Source: Chryseobacterium sp. ON_d1 (lineage in GTDB: Bacteria; Bacteroidota; Bacteroidia; Flavobacteriales; Weeksellaceae). Taken from it: 64,000 nucleotides of DNA. Shown one piece after another: positions 31,255 to 40,666 of this stretch. Location: the NCBI RefSeq assembly GCF_006829085.1, contig NZ_BJTC01000017.1, positions 54,395 to 118,394 on the forward strand, given 5' to 3'. The notes beneath the pieces were generated by a model. The model worked only from the letters and a program-made list of their open reading frames with translations. It was not told where the DNA came from and made no database searches. Positions within the stretch are counted from its first letter, which is position 1. Each line of letters starts with the position of its first letter. The position numbers and the translations under genes were made by a program.

Positions 31255-32508
31255 ATGAAAATAAAGAGACTCAATATTATCATAACGCTGGGATTTGTTG
31301 CTATTATCGGAATTTTAATAGCACAGCTGATGTGGACGATACAGGCTTATAATCTCGAAGATAAAAAATTTAATCAGAAGGTCAATATTGCTTTAATGGA
31401 GGTCGCAGAAAAACTCTCCGGAGGAAAGACATCCTACACCGAAAACCCTGTACAGAATATTGCCAATGACTATTATGTAGTCAATATCAACAATGAATTT
31501 CATCCGGTCGTTCTGGAATATTACCTGAAAACACAGTTTACCCGTTTTCAGATCAATACAGATTATGTATATGCACTATACAATTGTCATAGTGATAAAA
31601 TGGTGTACGGAAAATATATGACCTCACATCAGGAAAGCCCCAGCAACAAAGTGATCAATTTCCCAAAGCATAAAAACCTTATTTATTACTTTTCTATACG
31701 TTTTCCTGATAAAACCACTTATCTTATCAGTTCATTAAGATTCTGGTATCTCCTTACTTTTGCCCTTATCATCATTCTTCTGGTGTATGTATATTCTATC
31801 TATACCATTATTCAGCAAAAGAAATTTTCAGAATTGCAGCGGGATTTTATCAACAATATGACCCATGAGTTTAAAACCCCTTTATCCTCCATACTGTTAG
31901 CATCAGAAGCGCTTAATAAACAGGATCTGGTACAGGATAATTCCAAACTGCAGACCTATACATCTATTATTATCAATCAAAGCCATAAGCTCAATAATCA
32001 TATTGAAAAGATACTGAATATTGCAAAAAATGATGTTTCCGGTTTATCATTAAAACCTCAAAAAATACTGCTGCTTCCTTTTATTCAGGAGATTGCAGAC
32101 AGTATACAACACAAGAATAAAGACCTCAGCATTGAGATTGACATTGAATACAGTACTTCAATAATGGCTGATGAGTTTCACTTTACCAATATCATTTATA
32201 ACCTTATCGATAACTCCATCAAATATTGTGAAACAAAACCATTGATTAAAATTTCAGCCCATAAAGATTCAAAAGGACTATATTTAAAGTTTAAAGACAA
32301 CGGAATGGGAATTCCTGTTAAAAATATTCCTCATATTTTTGAGAAATTTTATCGGGTACATACCAAAAGAAGTGAAGAAGTGAATGGTTTTGGATTAGGA
32401 TTGTTTTATGTAAAAAAAGTAGCTCACCAGCATCACTGGAAAATTTCTGTGGAGAATAATGAAGACCAGGGAATAACCACTACCATCTTTTGCCCGTTTT
32501 CAAGTTAA
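31255..32508 (+). CDS. Sensor histidine kinase (HisKA/HATPase), second OmpR-type pair
   Basis: A 417-residue kinase from ATG 31255; a TTG four codons upstream is a less likely start. TM1 is at about residues 5-27, a periplasmic part of roughly 130 residues follows, and TM2 is near 160-185. The HisKA box NNMTHEFKTPLSSI places the phospho-acceptor at His204. The ATPase domain has NLIDNSIKYCE, DNGMGIPVKNI, IFEKFYRVH and GFGLGLFYVKKV. The response regulator gene follows after 12 bp. Divergent from the DUF1573 gene, it shares the half-site array at 31171-31210. The stimulus is unknown; a GH92 mannosidase gene lies downstream. Confidence 0.94.
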   Translation: MKIKRLNIIITLGFVAIIGILIAQLMWTIQAYNLEDKKFNQKVNIALMEVAEKLSGGKTSYTENPVQNIANDYYVVNINNEFHPVVLEYYLKTQFTRFQINTDYVYALYNCHSDKMVYGKYMTSHQESPSNKVINFPKHKNLIYYFSIRFPDKTTYLISSLRFWYLLTFALIIILLVYVYSIYTIIQQKKFSELQRDFINNMTHEFKTPLSSILLASEALNKQDLVQDNSKLQTYTSIIINQSHKLNNHIEKILNIAKNDVSGLSLKPQKILLLPFIQEIADSIQHKNKDLSIEIDIEYSTSIMADEFHFTNIIYNLIDNSIKYCETKPLIKISAHKDSKGLYLKFKDNGMGIPVKNIPHIFEKFYRVHTKRSEEVNGFGLGLFYVKKVAHQHHWKISVENNEDQGITTTIFCPFSS

Positions 32509-32520
32509 TCATGTTTAATT

Positions 32521-33204
32521 ATGGAGAAATCTAAAATTTTATATGCCGAAGATGACCAAACCATAGCTTTTCTGGTGGAGGACAGCCTGGAAAGTTATTA
32601 TGATATCAGCTGTTATGCAGATGGCAAATCTGCATTGGAAGCATTTAACAGTCAGAGTTTTGATATTTGTCTGCTGGATATCATGATGCCGGGCATAAAC
32701 GGTTTTGAATTGGCACAGCAGATACGCAGTAGGAATTCTGAAATACCTATTATTTTCATTTCTGCAAAAGCTTTAAAAGAAGACAGAATCAAAGGACTGA
32801 AAATAGGCGCTGATGATTATCTGGTTAAGCCCTTCAGCATTGAAGAACTAATGTTAAAAATTGAAGTTTTTCTGAAACGTACCAAGAAAACAGATACCGC
32901 TCCTCTACGATATAAAGTTGGTAAATATAGTTTTGATCCTAAAAACTATACGCTGCAAGGCATAGACCACAATATTACCCTTACCCAGAGAGAGTCTGAC
33001 CTTCTTTTATATTTTATCCGACATAAAAATCTGGTGGTCAAAAGGCAGGACATCCTGAAGGCAATCTGGGGTGATGATGATTATTTTATGGGCAGGAGCC
33101 TTGATGTGTTTATTTCCCGATTGAGAAAGGTATTGGCCGAAGAACAGAATATTTTAATAGAAAACCTTCACGGAATAGGCTTCCGTTTTTCTGAGAAAGA
33201 ATAA
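32521..33204 (+). CDS. OmpR/PhoB family response regulator, second pair
   Basis: A 227-residue regulator. The receiver domain has AEDDQTIA at the start, Asp53 in CLLDIMMPGINGFE as phosphorylation site and Lys in DYLVKPFSIEEL. The winged-helix output domain (about 128-227) carries TLTQRESDLLLYFIRH, GRSLDVFISRLRKVL and ENLHGIGFRFSEKE. It is very similar in layout to the regulator at 22013-22699, including the shared GRSLDVFISRLRK recognition helix. This agrees with both gene pairs having GTTAA-type direct repeats upstream. The GH92 gene follows after 76 bp and may be in the same transcript. Confidence 0.94.
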   Translation: MEKSKILYAEDDQTIAFLVEDSLESYYDISCYADGKSALEAFNSQSFDICLLDIMMPGINGFELAQQIRSRNSEIPIIFISAKALKEDRIKGLKIGADDYLVKPFSIEELMLKIEVFLKRTKKTDTAPLRYKVGKYSFDPKNYTLQGIDHNITLTQRESDLLLYFIRHKNLVVKRQDILKAIWGDDDYFMGRSLDVFISRLRKVLAEEQNILIENLHGIGFRFSEKE

Positions 33205-33280
33205 ATAGTATTTAAGCTTATCTAAAACACAACAGAAATGATGATTTTAATTAATTTTAAACTTTGAAAATTGATCATTA

Positions 33281-35578
33281 ATGAAACATCACAGCCCTAC
33301 TGTTTTTCTATTTCTTTTATTTTTAAGTGCACAGTTTAAAGCTCAAAAGTTTGAGAAACTAACACAATATGTCAACCCACTGATCGGAACTGAAAAGATG
33401 GGGCATACTTATCCCGGGGCCACTGTTCCTTTTGGAGCTGTACAGCTAAGCCCTGAAACAGACACCATTTCTTATGAACTTAAAGGAAAGTACAATGGTG
33501 AGGTTTACAAATACTGTGCTGGGTACCGTTATGAGGATAAGACCATCGTAGGTTTCAGCTCTACCCACTTCAGCGGAACAGGGCATTCTGATCTCGGAGA
33601 TTTTCTGATCATGCCTACCGTAGGGAAACTCCAGCTGAATCCCGGGACAGCTTCTAACCCTGAAAGTGGCTACAGAAGCAGATTTTCACATCAGAACGAA
33701 ACAGCTGAAGCTGGATATTATAAAGTAAAACTGGATGATCATAATATCCTTGCTGAGTTAACAGCAACACCAAGAGTGGGAATTCACCGATATACTTTTC
33801 CAAAATCTGACCAGTCCCATATTATTATGGATCTGATGGCCGGTATTTACAATTATGACGGAAAAAATGTATGGACCTACGTTCGTGTGGAAAATGGAAA
33901 TACCATCACAGGTTACCGTCAGACCAATGGCTGGGCCAGAACCAGAACGGTATATTTCGCCATGAAATTTTCAAAACCCTTTAAATCGTATGGTCAGAAA
34001 AACTATGATGAAAAACAGGTTTACAAAGGATTTTGGAGAAAATTTGACCAAAATCAGAACTTCCCGGAGATTGCAGGTAAGAACCTGAAAATGTATTTTG
34101 ATTTTGACACCAATGAAAATGAAACCATTGAGGTAAAACTTGCCATTTCTCCCGTAAGCCAGGCCAACGCTTTAGAAAACCTGGAAAAAGAAGCCGGGAA
34201 TATGACTTTTGATCAGATTAAAGCTATAGCCCAAGACAACTGGAATAAAGAACTAAATAAAATTGTCATCAAAGGTTCTGATACAGAAAAGACAAATTTT
34301 TATACAGCCATGTACCATACCTTTATTAATCCTACGACTTATATGGATGTCAATGGAGAATATAAAGGGCTGGATCAGAATATTCATAAAGCAGACGGCT
34401 TTACCAATTATACAACTTTCTCTTTATGGGACACTTACCGTACCCTACATCCATTTTTTAATATTATCCAGCCTAAGCGGAACAGTGACATGGTAAAATC
34501 CATGATGGCTCATTATCATCAGTTTTCTATGAAAATGCTGCCGATCTGGTCACATTATGCGAATGACAACTGGTGTATGAGTGGCTACCACAGTGTAAGT
34601 GTAGTAGCCGATGCTATCATTAAAGGTAATTATGAAGGGGATCCTGAAGAAGCCCTAAAAGCCTGTATAGAAACGGCTAACAAAAGAAATTACGAAGGCA
34701 TAGGCCAATATATTGACCTTGGATACATTCCGGCAGAAAAAAATGGCACTTCCGTTTCCAATACATTAGAGTATGCCTATGATGACTGGGCCATTGCCCA
34801 ATTGGCAAAACATTTGAACAAAACAGAAATCTACAATCAGTTTATCAAGCGATCTGAAAACTGGAAAAATAATTTTGACAAAACCATCGGGTTTATGCGT
34901 CCTCGCCTGGCGGACGGAAGTTTCAAAAAAGATTTTGATGTGTTAAGCACCCATGGACAAGGCTTCATTGAAGGAAACTCATGGAACTATAGTTTCTTTG
35001 TTCCACAAAATCCGGATGAACTGATTACGATGATGGGAGGAAAGAAGAAATTTGCATCCAAACTGGACGAACTGTTCACCATGCATCTCCCTGATGAATT
35101 TTTTGCTGACACTGAAGATATTACAAGGGAAGGGATTATCGGTGGGTATGTTCACGGAAACGAACCGGCCCATCATGTAGCTTATCTGTATAACTGGGCA
35201 GGTCAGCCATGGAAAGCTCAGGCACAGATCCGACGTATTCTGGAAATGCAGTACAAAGCTACACCAGACGGACTGGGCGGAAATGATGATGCCGGGCAAA
35301 TGAGTGCATGGTATATTTTAAGTTCATTAGGATTTTATCCTGTAGCTCCGGGATCAGAGAACTATTCTATCGGAAGCCCTGCGATTGATCATGCTGTACT
35401 GAATCTGGAAAACGGGAAAACTTTTGAAATTGAAACCATCAATCAGAGTCCGGAAAATGTGTATGTCCAGAAAATTCTTCTGAATGGAAAAGAGATTAAA
35501 AACTTTATATTGAAGCATTCTGAAATTATGAATGGAGGAACGCTAACGTTTTATATGGGAAGTAAAACGAAGAAGTAA
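33281..35578 (+). CDS. GH92 family glycosidase, probable alpha-mannosidase
   Basis: A 765-residue exported enzyme with signal peptide (VFLFLLFLSAQFKAQ). The N-terminal beta-sandwich domain opens with YVNPLIGTEKMGHTYPGATV. The catalytic alpha/alpha barrel has FSLWDTYRTLHP and the conserved C-terminal GGNDDAGQMSAWYILSSLGF. Family GH92 contains calcium-dependent exo-acting alpha-mannosidases that trim mannose from N-glycans or similar glycans. The length is typical. It lies 76 bp downstream of an OmpR-type response regulator, so mannoside use may be regulated by that pair. No SusC/SusD pair is adjacent, so this is not a complete polysaccharide-utilisation locus. Confidence 0.93.
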   Translation: MKHHSPTVFLFLLFLSAQFKAQKFEKLTQYVNPLIGTEKMGHTYPGATVPFGAVQLSPETDTISYELKGKYNGEVYKYCAGYRYEDKTIVGFSSTHFSGTGHSDLGDFLIMPTVGKLQLNPGTASNPESGYRSRFSHQNETAEAGYYKVKLDDHNILAELTATPRVGIHRYTFPKSDQSHIIMDLMAGIYNYDGKNVWTYVRVENGNTITGYRQTNGWARTRTVYFAMKFSKPFKSYGQKNYDEKQVYKGFWRKFDQNQNFPEIAGKNLKMYFDFDTNENETIEVKLAISPVSQANALENLEKEAGNMTFDQIKAIAQDNWNKELNKIVIKGSDTEKTNFYTAMYHTFINPTTYMDVNGEYKGLDQNIHKADGFTNYTTFSLWDTYRTLHPFFNIIQPKRNSDMVKSMMAHYHQFSMKMLPIWSHYANDNWCMSGYHSVSVVADAIIKGNYEGDPEEALKACIETANKRNYEGIGQYIDLGYIPAEKNGTSVSNTLEYAYDDWAIAQLAKHLNKTEIYNQFIKRSENWKNNFDKTIGFMRPRLADGSFKKDFDVLSTHGQGFIEGNSWNYSFFVPQNPDELITMMGGKKKFASKLDELFTMHLPDEFFADTEDITREGIIGGYVHGNEPAHHVAYLYNWAGQPWKAQAQIRRILEMQYKATPDGLGGNDDAGQMSAWYILSSLGFYPVAPGSENYSIGSPAIDHAVLNLENGKTFEIETINQSPENVYVQKILLNGKEIKNFILKHSEIMNGGTLTFYMGSKTKK

Positions 35579-35602
35579 GAAGATGAATGGATAAAATAAG
35601 TT

Positions 35603-35656
35603 TTGGCTAAAGCCAATAGAAGAATACTAATAAAGAGAGCGGGCTAAAGCCCGCTC
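35603..35656. repeat. Paired REP-like hairpins with shared CTAAAG loop
   Basis: TTGGC-TAAA-GCCAA (35603-35616) and GAGCGGGC-TAAA-GCCCGCTC (35637-35656) form two hairpins with the same loop, 20 bp apart. They lie between convergent genes. This pattern is like extragenic palindromic repeats and could also act as a terminator for both genes. Confidence 0.7.
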
Positions 35657-35682
35657 CTATTGAATTTTGAAATATTATCTTA

Positions 35683-37020
35683 TTAATCTCTAGGTTCAAA
35701 AAGCAATCTCTCTCCGAATTTCCCTTCTGCAATTTTACCATTATCATACACCAGGTGTCCATTGACAAAAGTATGGGTAACTTTCGAATGGAAATTCGTT
35801 CCTTCTAATGGGCTCCAGCCACATTTATACAGTAAGTTATCTTTGGAAACCGTCCAATCCTGATTTAAATCTACCAAAACAAGATCTGCTTTATATCCTT
35901 CTCTCACAAAACCTCTTTTTTCAACTTTAAAAAGAATAGCAGGATTATGAGCCATCTTTTCAACGATCTTCTCAAGGGATATTTTACCGTTTTTATAGTT
36001 TTCCAGCATTACCACCAGCGAATGTTGTACCAGAGGTGCTCCTGAAGGGCATTTGGTATACACGTTGTTTTTTTCTTCTGCGGTATGCGGTGCATGGTCT
36101 GTGGCAATAACGTCAATTCTGTCATCCAACAGGGCTTCCCAAAGAGCATCTTTATCCTTTTGGGTTTTCACAGCCGGATTCCACTTTATAAGACCTCCTT
36201 TTGTTTCATAATCTTCGTTGGTAAAAGTCAGGTGATGCACACATACTTCAGCAGTGATCTTTTTATCTTTTAACGGAATATCATTTCTGAAAAGCTCCAT
36301 TTCTTTTGCTGTCGAAAGGTGGAAAACGTGAAGTCTTGCTCCTGTTTTTTTCGCAAGTTCAATAGCTTTGGATGAGGATTTATAACATGCCTCCTCACTT
36401 CTGATCAAATGATGGAATTTAACAGGAATATCTTCACCATATTCCTCCATGTATTTCTGAGTATTGGCCCTGATGGTAGCCTCATCTTCACAGTGAACCG
36501 CAATCAGCATTTTGGTATTGCTGAAAATATTTTCCAGTGTCTCAGGATTATCTACCAGCATATTTCCTGTAGATGATCCTAAAAATAACTTGATCCCGGG
36601 AACATTTCTTGGATTTGTTTTCAAAACTTCCTCAAGATTATCATTCGTTCCTCCCATCATAAAACCGTAATTGGCATACGCTTTTTGGGAAGCAGTCTCG
36701 TACTTATCTGCTAATAATTCCTGAGTAACAGCATTCGGAACAGTATTCGGCTGATCAATAAAACTTGTTACTCCTCCCGCAATCGCTGACCTTGATTCAC
36801 TTTCAATATCTCCCTTATGGGTAAGCCCAGGCTCACGGAAATGAACCTGATCATCTATTACACCTGGAAGAAGATACTTACCAGAACCGTCAATCATCTG
36901 ATCTGCCTCTTCAGAAATTCCCACAGCTATCTTAGAGATTAAATCATTTTCTATTAAGACATCGCTTTCAAAAATTTTCCCTTCGTTAACAATACTTACA
37001 TTTTTTATAAGAACTTTCAT
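35683..37020 (-). CDS. pyrC: Dihydroorotase (amidohydrolase family)
   Basis: A 445-residue amidohydrolase expected to cyclise carbamoyl-aspartate to dihydroorotate in pyrimidine synthesis. Visible motifs are DDQVHFREPGLTHKGDIESE, FIDQPNTVPN, KLFLGSSTGNMLVD, VHCEDEA, LHVFHLSTAKE and the metal-site IATDHAPHTAEEK. Canonical dihydroorotases have HxH in the first motif; here the first His is Gln (QVH). I recall the same change in other Bacteroidota dihydroorotases, so it is probably a lineage feature, but a dihydropyrimidinase-like or altered metal site cannot be excluded. It has a separate transcription unit on the minus strand. Confidence 0.88.
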   Translation of the reverse strand: MKVLIKNVSIVNEGKIFESDVLIENDLISKIAVGISEEADQMIDGSGKYLLPGVIDDQVHFREPGLTHKGDIESESRSAIAGGVTSFIDQPNTVPNAVTQELLADKYETASQKAYANYGFMMGGTNDNLEEVLKTNPRNVPGIKLFLGSSTGNMLVDNPETLENIFSNTKMLIAVHCEDEATIRANTQKYMEEYGEDIPVKFHHLIRSEEACYKSSSKAIELAKKTGARLHVFHLSTAKEMELFRNDIPLKDKKITAEVCVHHLTFTNEDYETKGGLIKWNPAVKTQKDKDALWEALLDDRIDVIATDHAPHTAEEKNNVYTKCPSGAPLVQHSLVVMLENYKNGKISLEKIVEKMAHNPAILFKVEKRGFVREGYKADLVLVDLNQDWTVSKDNLLYKCGWSPLEGTNFHSKVTHTFVNGHLVYDNGKIAEGKFGERLLFEPRD

Positions 37021-37121
37021 TTCAATTTATTTCCCCGTAAAATTAAGATTTTAAGTTTTAATTCACCTCAAAATCACCAACCGAATGCTTAAAGTTTTAC
37101 ATTTGCAAAAAAATTTCGACT

Positions 37122-38549
37122 TTGTATAAGAAACTATTAGGACAGACAATCATCTACGGAGTGGGAGCAATAGCACCAAGAATTATTCTATTCATCCTTA
37201 ATCCACTTTTGATCTATAAGATTCCCAATGAAGGTTTTGCAATTTTCACGCAGCTTTATGCGTGGATTTCTTTTGTTAATATTATCCTTTCTTTTGGTTT
37301 TGAAACAGCTTATTTCAGATTCTCAGCTGAAGAGGATAACGAGAAAAAGACGTTCAACACTTCGTTCTGGTTTTTATTTTCTACCTCCACTATTTTCCTT
37401 GCACTGTGTTATTTATTCAACCAGCCCATTGCAGATTATGCCGGGTATCATGACAATCCTGAATACATCAGATGGTTCGCACTGATTGCCTTTTTTGATA
37501 ATTTACTGGTCATCCCTTTTGCATGGCTGCGCTTTCATAATAAACCGATCAAATATTCTGCAGTAAGAATTGTTCAGTCTATATTTCAGGCTGTTTTTAC
37601 AGCCGCTTTATTCTTCTGGATTCCGGAAAATGTATCAAGAAGTATTGGTCTGGACCAAAATGTAGACTATCCGTTTTTCAGTAATCTGGCAGGAAGTGCA
37701 TTAGGCTTTTTATTGTTGTTTCCTATTATATTAAAGGTAAGGTTTCAGTTTGTAACTTCTTTATTCGGGCGTATGATCAAATACTCCTTCCCACTGATGC
37801 TGGCAGGACTTGCCTTCATGGTAAATGAAAACTTTGATAAATCCATTCAGAGAAATCATATCACTGATGAAGAGGCAGGAGCCTACGGTGGATGCTATAA
37901 GCTGGCAGTACTGATGACCCTTTTTGTAACAGCCTACCGAATGGGTATTGAGCCCTTCTTTTTTAAACAGATGGATAAAGGGGATGCTAAAAAAACTTAT
38001 GCCAATGTAGCTGAGTATTTTGCCTTTTTTGCAAGCGCTGTTGCTTTAGGAATTATTGCTAATATATCCTGGCTGAAAGCCGTCTTTATTCCTAATAAGT
38101 CCTATTGGATCGCCATAGATATCATCCCGATTATTGTCATTGCCAATCTTTGCTTCGGAATATATTATAACTTTTCAACATGGTATAAAGTAACAGACAG
38201 AACCAGTATGGGAACTGTTATTTCATGGCTTGGTGCAGGAATTAATATCGCTCTTAACCTTTTAGCTTTGAATTACTATCACAGTATGATCGGTTCTGCT
38301 TGGGCCACTTTTGGGGCCTATGTTATTATGATGATTGTCTCCTATCTGCTAGGACAAAAATACTACCCTATTCCTTACAGAATGAAGAAAATGTCTTTCT
38401 TCCTGATACTGCTTGGAATTTTCAGTTTTATCATTGTAAAATACCTCAACTATAATATTCTGACAAGTAACCTTCTATTTTTAATCTTTACCGGAATTTT
38501 GATTTATTCTGAAAAAAACCTGATTTTATCAAGAATCAGAAAGAATTAA
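37122..38549 (+). CDS. Polysaccharide/O-antigen flippase-like membrane protein (MOP superfamily)
   Basis: A 475-residue polytopic protein with 12-14 hydrophobic segments. It opens with YKKLLGQTIIYGVGAIAPRI, the typical start of Wzx-like polysaccharide biosynthesis flippases in flavobacteria, which move lipid-linked oligosaccharides across the inner membrane. No ATG lies near the conserved N-terminus; TTG at 37122 is the best start and precedes the first membrane helix by a few residues. A sugar nucleotidyltransferase follows 150 bp later, in keeping with surface glycan assembly. Substrate specificity cannot be read from sequence. Confidence 0.88.
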   Translation: MYKKLLGQTIIYGVGAIAPRIILFILNPLLIYKIPNEGFAIFTQLYAWISFVNIILSFGFETAYFRFSAEEDNEKKTFNTSFWFLFSTSTIFLALCYLFNQPIADYAGYHDNPEYIRWFALIAFFDNLLVIPFAWLRFHNKPIKYSAVRIVQSIFQAVFTAALFFWIPENVSRSIGLDQNVDYPFFSNLAGSALGFLLLFPIILKVRFQFVTSLFGRMIKYSFPLMLAGLAFMVNENFDKSIQRNHITDEEAGAYGGCYKLAVLMTLFVTAYRMGIEPFFFKQMDKGDAKKTYANVAEYFAFFASAVALGIIANISWLKAVFIPNKSYWIAIDIIPIIVIANLCFGIYYNFSTWYKVTDRTSMGTVISWLGAGINIALNLLALNYYHSMIGSAWATFGAYVIMMIVSYLLGQKYYPIPYRMKKMSFFLILLGIFSFIIVKYLNYNILTSNLLFLIFTGILIYSEKNLILSRIRKN

Positions 38550-38702
38550 ACTTTGGTCTTTATTTTGCTTGTAAACAAACCTATTGTTAATTTAAACAAA
38601 TATTTAAAAAGATAGAAATCATACCTCATCAAAGGTTTTAATTATTATCTTTAACCTTAATATTTAAAACAACTAATAAAACATCTTTTATACATATAAT
38701 TT

Positions 38703-39719
38703 ATGAAAATTATTGTTCCTATGGCTGGACGTGGTTCCAGATTACGTCCACATACACTGACCGTTCCAAAACCTCTTATTCCTATTGCAGGAAAACCTAT
38801 CGTACAGAGACTGGTGGAAGATATTGCTAAAGTTGCAGGAGAAAATATTGAAGAGGTAGCGTTTATCATCGGAGATTTTGGCCCTGAGATCGAAAGATCC
38901 CTGATTCAGATTGCTGAAAAGCTGGGAGCAAAAGGTAGTATATATTATCAGAATGATCCTCTTGGAACCGCTCATGCCATCAAATGTGCCGAGCAGTCCA
39001 TGCAGGGAGATATCGTTATTGCTTTTGCAGATACTCTTTTCCGTGCAGATTTCCAGCTGGACAAAAATTCTGATGGTGTAATCTGGGTGAAGAGCGTTGA
39101 GGATCCATCTGCCTTCGGAGTAGTAAAATTGGATAACTACGGTTTTATTACCGACTTTGTAGAAAAACCGCAGACCTATGTTTCAGATCTTGCCATTATT
39201 GGGATCTACTATTTCAACAGTGCTGAAAAGCTGATGGATGAGATCAATTATATTATGGACAATGATATTAAAAACGGAGGCGAATATCAATTGACAACAG
39301 CACTTGAAAATCTAAGAGCAAAAGGTGCTAAGTTTACCCTGGGTAAAGTGAATGACTGGATGGACTGCGGAAATAAAAATGCTACAGTAGAGACCAACAG
39401 CAAAATTCTTGAATATGAAAGAGAGGAAATGACTCATTACCCTGCTTCCGCTGTGATTGAAAATTCCCTGATTATTCAGCCTTGCTTTATTGGTGAAAAT
39501 GTAAAGATCTCCAATTCAAAAGTAGGCCCTGGCGTTTCTTTAGGGAACAACACAACTGTTGTAAACTCTAATATTGAAAACTCCCTGATTCAGGAAAACA
39601 CCAGAATCAATCATGGAAACCTTTCCAATTCTATGATTGGTAATTCAGCACAGTATTTCGGAGTTGCCAGAGAAATTTCTTTAGGAGATTATTCTGTTTT
39701 AGATTTTCTGTCTAAATAG
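38703..39719 (+). CDS. Sugar-1-phosphate nucleotidyltransferase
   Basis: A 338-residue NTP transferase with the signature VPMAGRGSRLRPHTLTVPKP (G-x-G-x-R-L-x-P-x-T...PKP) at the N-terminus. Further on come the substrate motifs NDPLGTAHAIK, GIYYFN, GGEYQLTTAL and VNDWMDCGNK. The C-terminal 80 residues look like a left-handed beta-helix of hexapeptide type (NSLIIQPCFIGENVKISNSK). It would make an NDP-sugar, most likely dTDP-glucose or GDP-mannose; the exact sugar and nucleotide cannot be decided. It lies after a flippase gene, consistent with envelope glycan synthesis. Confidence 0.9.
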   Translation: MKIIVPMAGRGSRLRPHTLTVPKPLIPIAGKPIVQRLVEDIAKVAGENIEEVAFIIGDFGPEIERSLIQIAEKLGAKGSIYYQNDPLGTAHAIKCAEQSMQGDIVIAFADTLFRADFQLDKNSDGVIWVKSVEDPSAFGVVKLDNYGFITDFVEKPQTYVSDLAIIGIYYFNSAEKLMDEINYIMDNDIKNGGEYQLTTALENLRAKGAKFTLGKVNDWMDCGNKNATVETNSKILEYEREEMTHYPASAVIENSLIIQPCFIGENVKISNSKVGPGVSLGNNTTVVNSNIENSLIQENTRINHGNLSNSMIGNSAQYFGVAREISLGDYSVLDFLSK

Positions 39720-39752
39720 AAATTATTTAACTTAAACAAGATAACATCAGGC

Positions 39753-39774
39753 CACACAAAAGATTTTGTGTGGT
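39753..39774 (+). terminator. Terminator after the nucleotidyltransferase gene
   Basis: CCACACAAAA (39753-39762) and TTTTGTGTGG (39765-39774) form a 10-bp inverted repeat (8 pairs with a tetraloop in RNA), followed by TTTGG. The T tract is weak. Confidence 0.55.
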
Positions 39775-39820
39775 TTGGCGTTAATATTGCACCGTATTTT
39801 TATTAATTAAAGATAAATAC

Positions 39821-40666
39821 ATGAAAAATTGGATTCCACTTCTTTTATTGCTTCTTGCCCTATCATCCTGTAAGACCCGTACAACTGCTCAAAATGATAC
39901 AGATCATGCACGGGACAGCATTAATGCCGTAAAGGACAATGGAAATCCAAAAGATGCCAATGAACCTGTGAGAGACAAGCTCACTTTCTATGAACATGTA
40001 TTAATTCCACCTAAGTTTGACCAGATTAAAATCGACAGTAAAGTAAAGGTAGAAACAGGTAGTTTTGTACCTACACTTGATGCCACTATCTATATTGAAA
40101 ATGATAAAAAGGTATGGATGAATCTCAGAGCCCTTTTTATAAATGCAGCCAGAGGTATTGCCACTCCTGAAGGAATCAAAGGGCAGGATAAAATCAATAA
40201 AACCTACATAGACTCTGATTTCGACTACCTCAATAACTTACTGAATGTCAATTTTATTGATTATAAATCATTGGAGAAAATCCTTTTGGGAAGAACCTTT
40301 GTAAAGATCAACGACAGACAGTTTGATCTGACCCGGAATGCGCAGGGATTTAAGATGGTTTCCAATGTCAATCAGAAAATTGTAACAGATGAAAAAAACA
40401 GGGAGTATAAAATTGCCCTGCAATATGATACCAACTATGATTTGCTGAATGTCAACTTAAAAGATATCCTGTCTTCAGATGAGCTGGATGTTTCTTATAG
40501 TGACTGGAATGAATACGAAGGAATCCGCCTTCCCAAAAATGTTAAAATAATTATAAAAGGCTCAAAATCTAGTCAGATTTTATTGGAAAATACGAAATTT
40601 GACTTTTCGAGGATGGAAACACCTTATTCTGTACCATCCAGTTATAAGAAAATTGAGATTAAATGA
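39821..40666 (+). CDS. DUF4292 lipoprotein
   Basis: A 281-residue lipoprotein with signal MKNWIPLLLLLLALSSC (lipobox Cys17) followed by a Thr/Asp-rich linker. The main domain (about 50-281) matches the flavobacterial DUF4292 family: FDQIKIDSKVKVE, TLDATIYIENDKKVWMNLRA, LLNVNFIDYKSLEKILLGR and the end VPSSYKKIEIK. The fold is probably LolA/LolB-like, holding lipid or lipoprotein, though that is an inference. The stop overlaps the next start (ATGA), so it is coupled to the EnvC-like LytM gene, which suggests a joint envelope function. Confidence 0.88.
   Translation: MKNWIPLLLLLLALSSCKTRTTAQNDTDHARDSINAVKDNGNPKDANEPVRDKLTFYEHVLIPPKFDQIKIDSKVKVETGSFVPTLDATIYIENDKKVWMNLRALFINAARGIATPEGIKGQDKINKTYIDSDFDYLNNLLNVNFIDYKSLEKILLGRTFVKINDRQFDLTRNAQGFKMVSNVNQKIVTDEKNREYKIALQYDTNYDLLNVNLKDILSSDELDVSYSDWNEYEGIRLPKNVKIIIKGSKSSQILLENTKFDFSRMETPYSVPSSYKKIEIK

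Noticed and set aside
33281..35578. GH92 gene as part of a polysaccharide-utilisation locus
   Set aside because: No SusC/SusD pair or other glycosidases lie beside it; only a two-component pair is adjacent.
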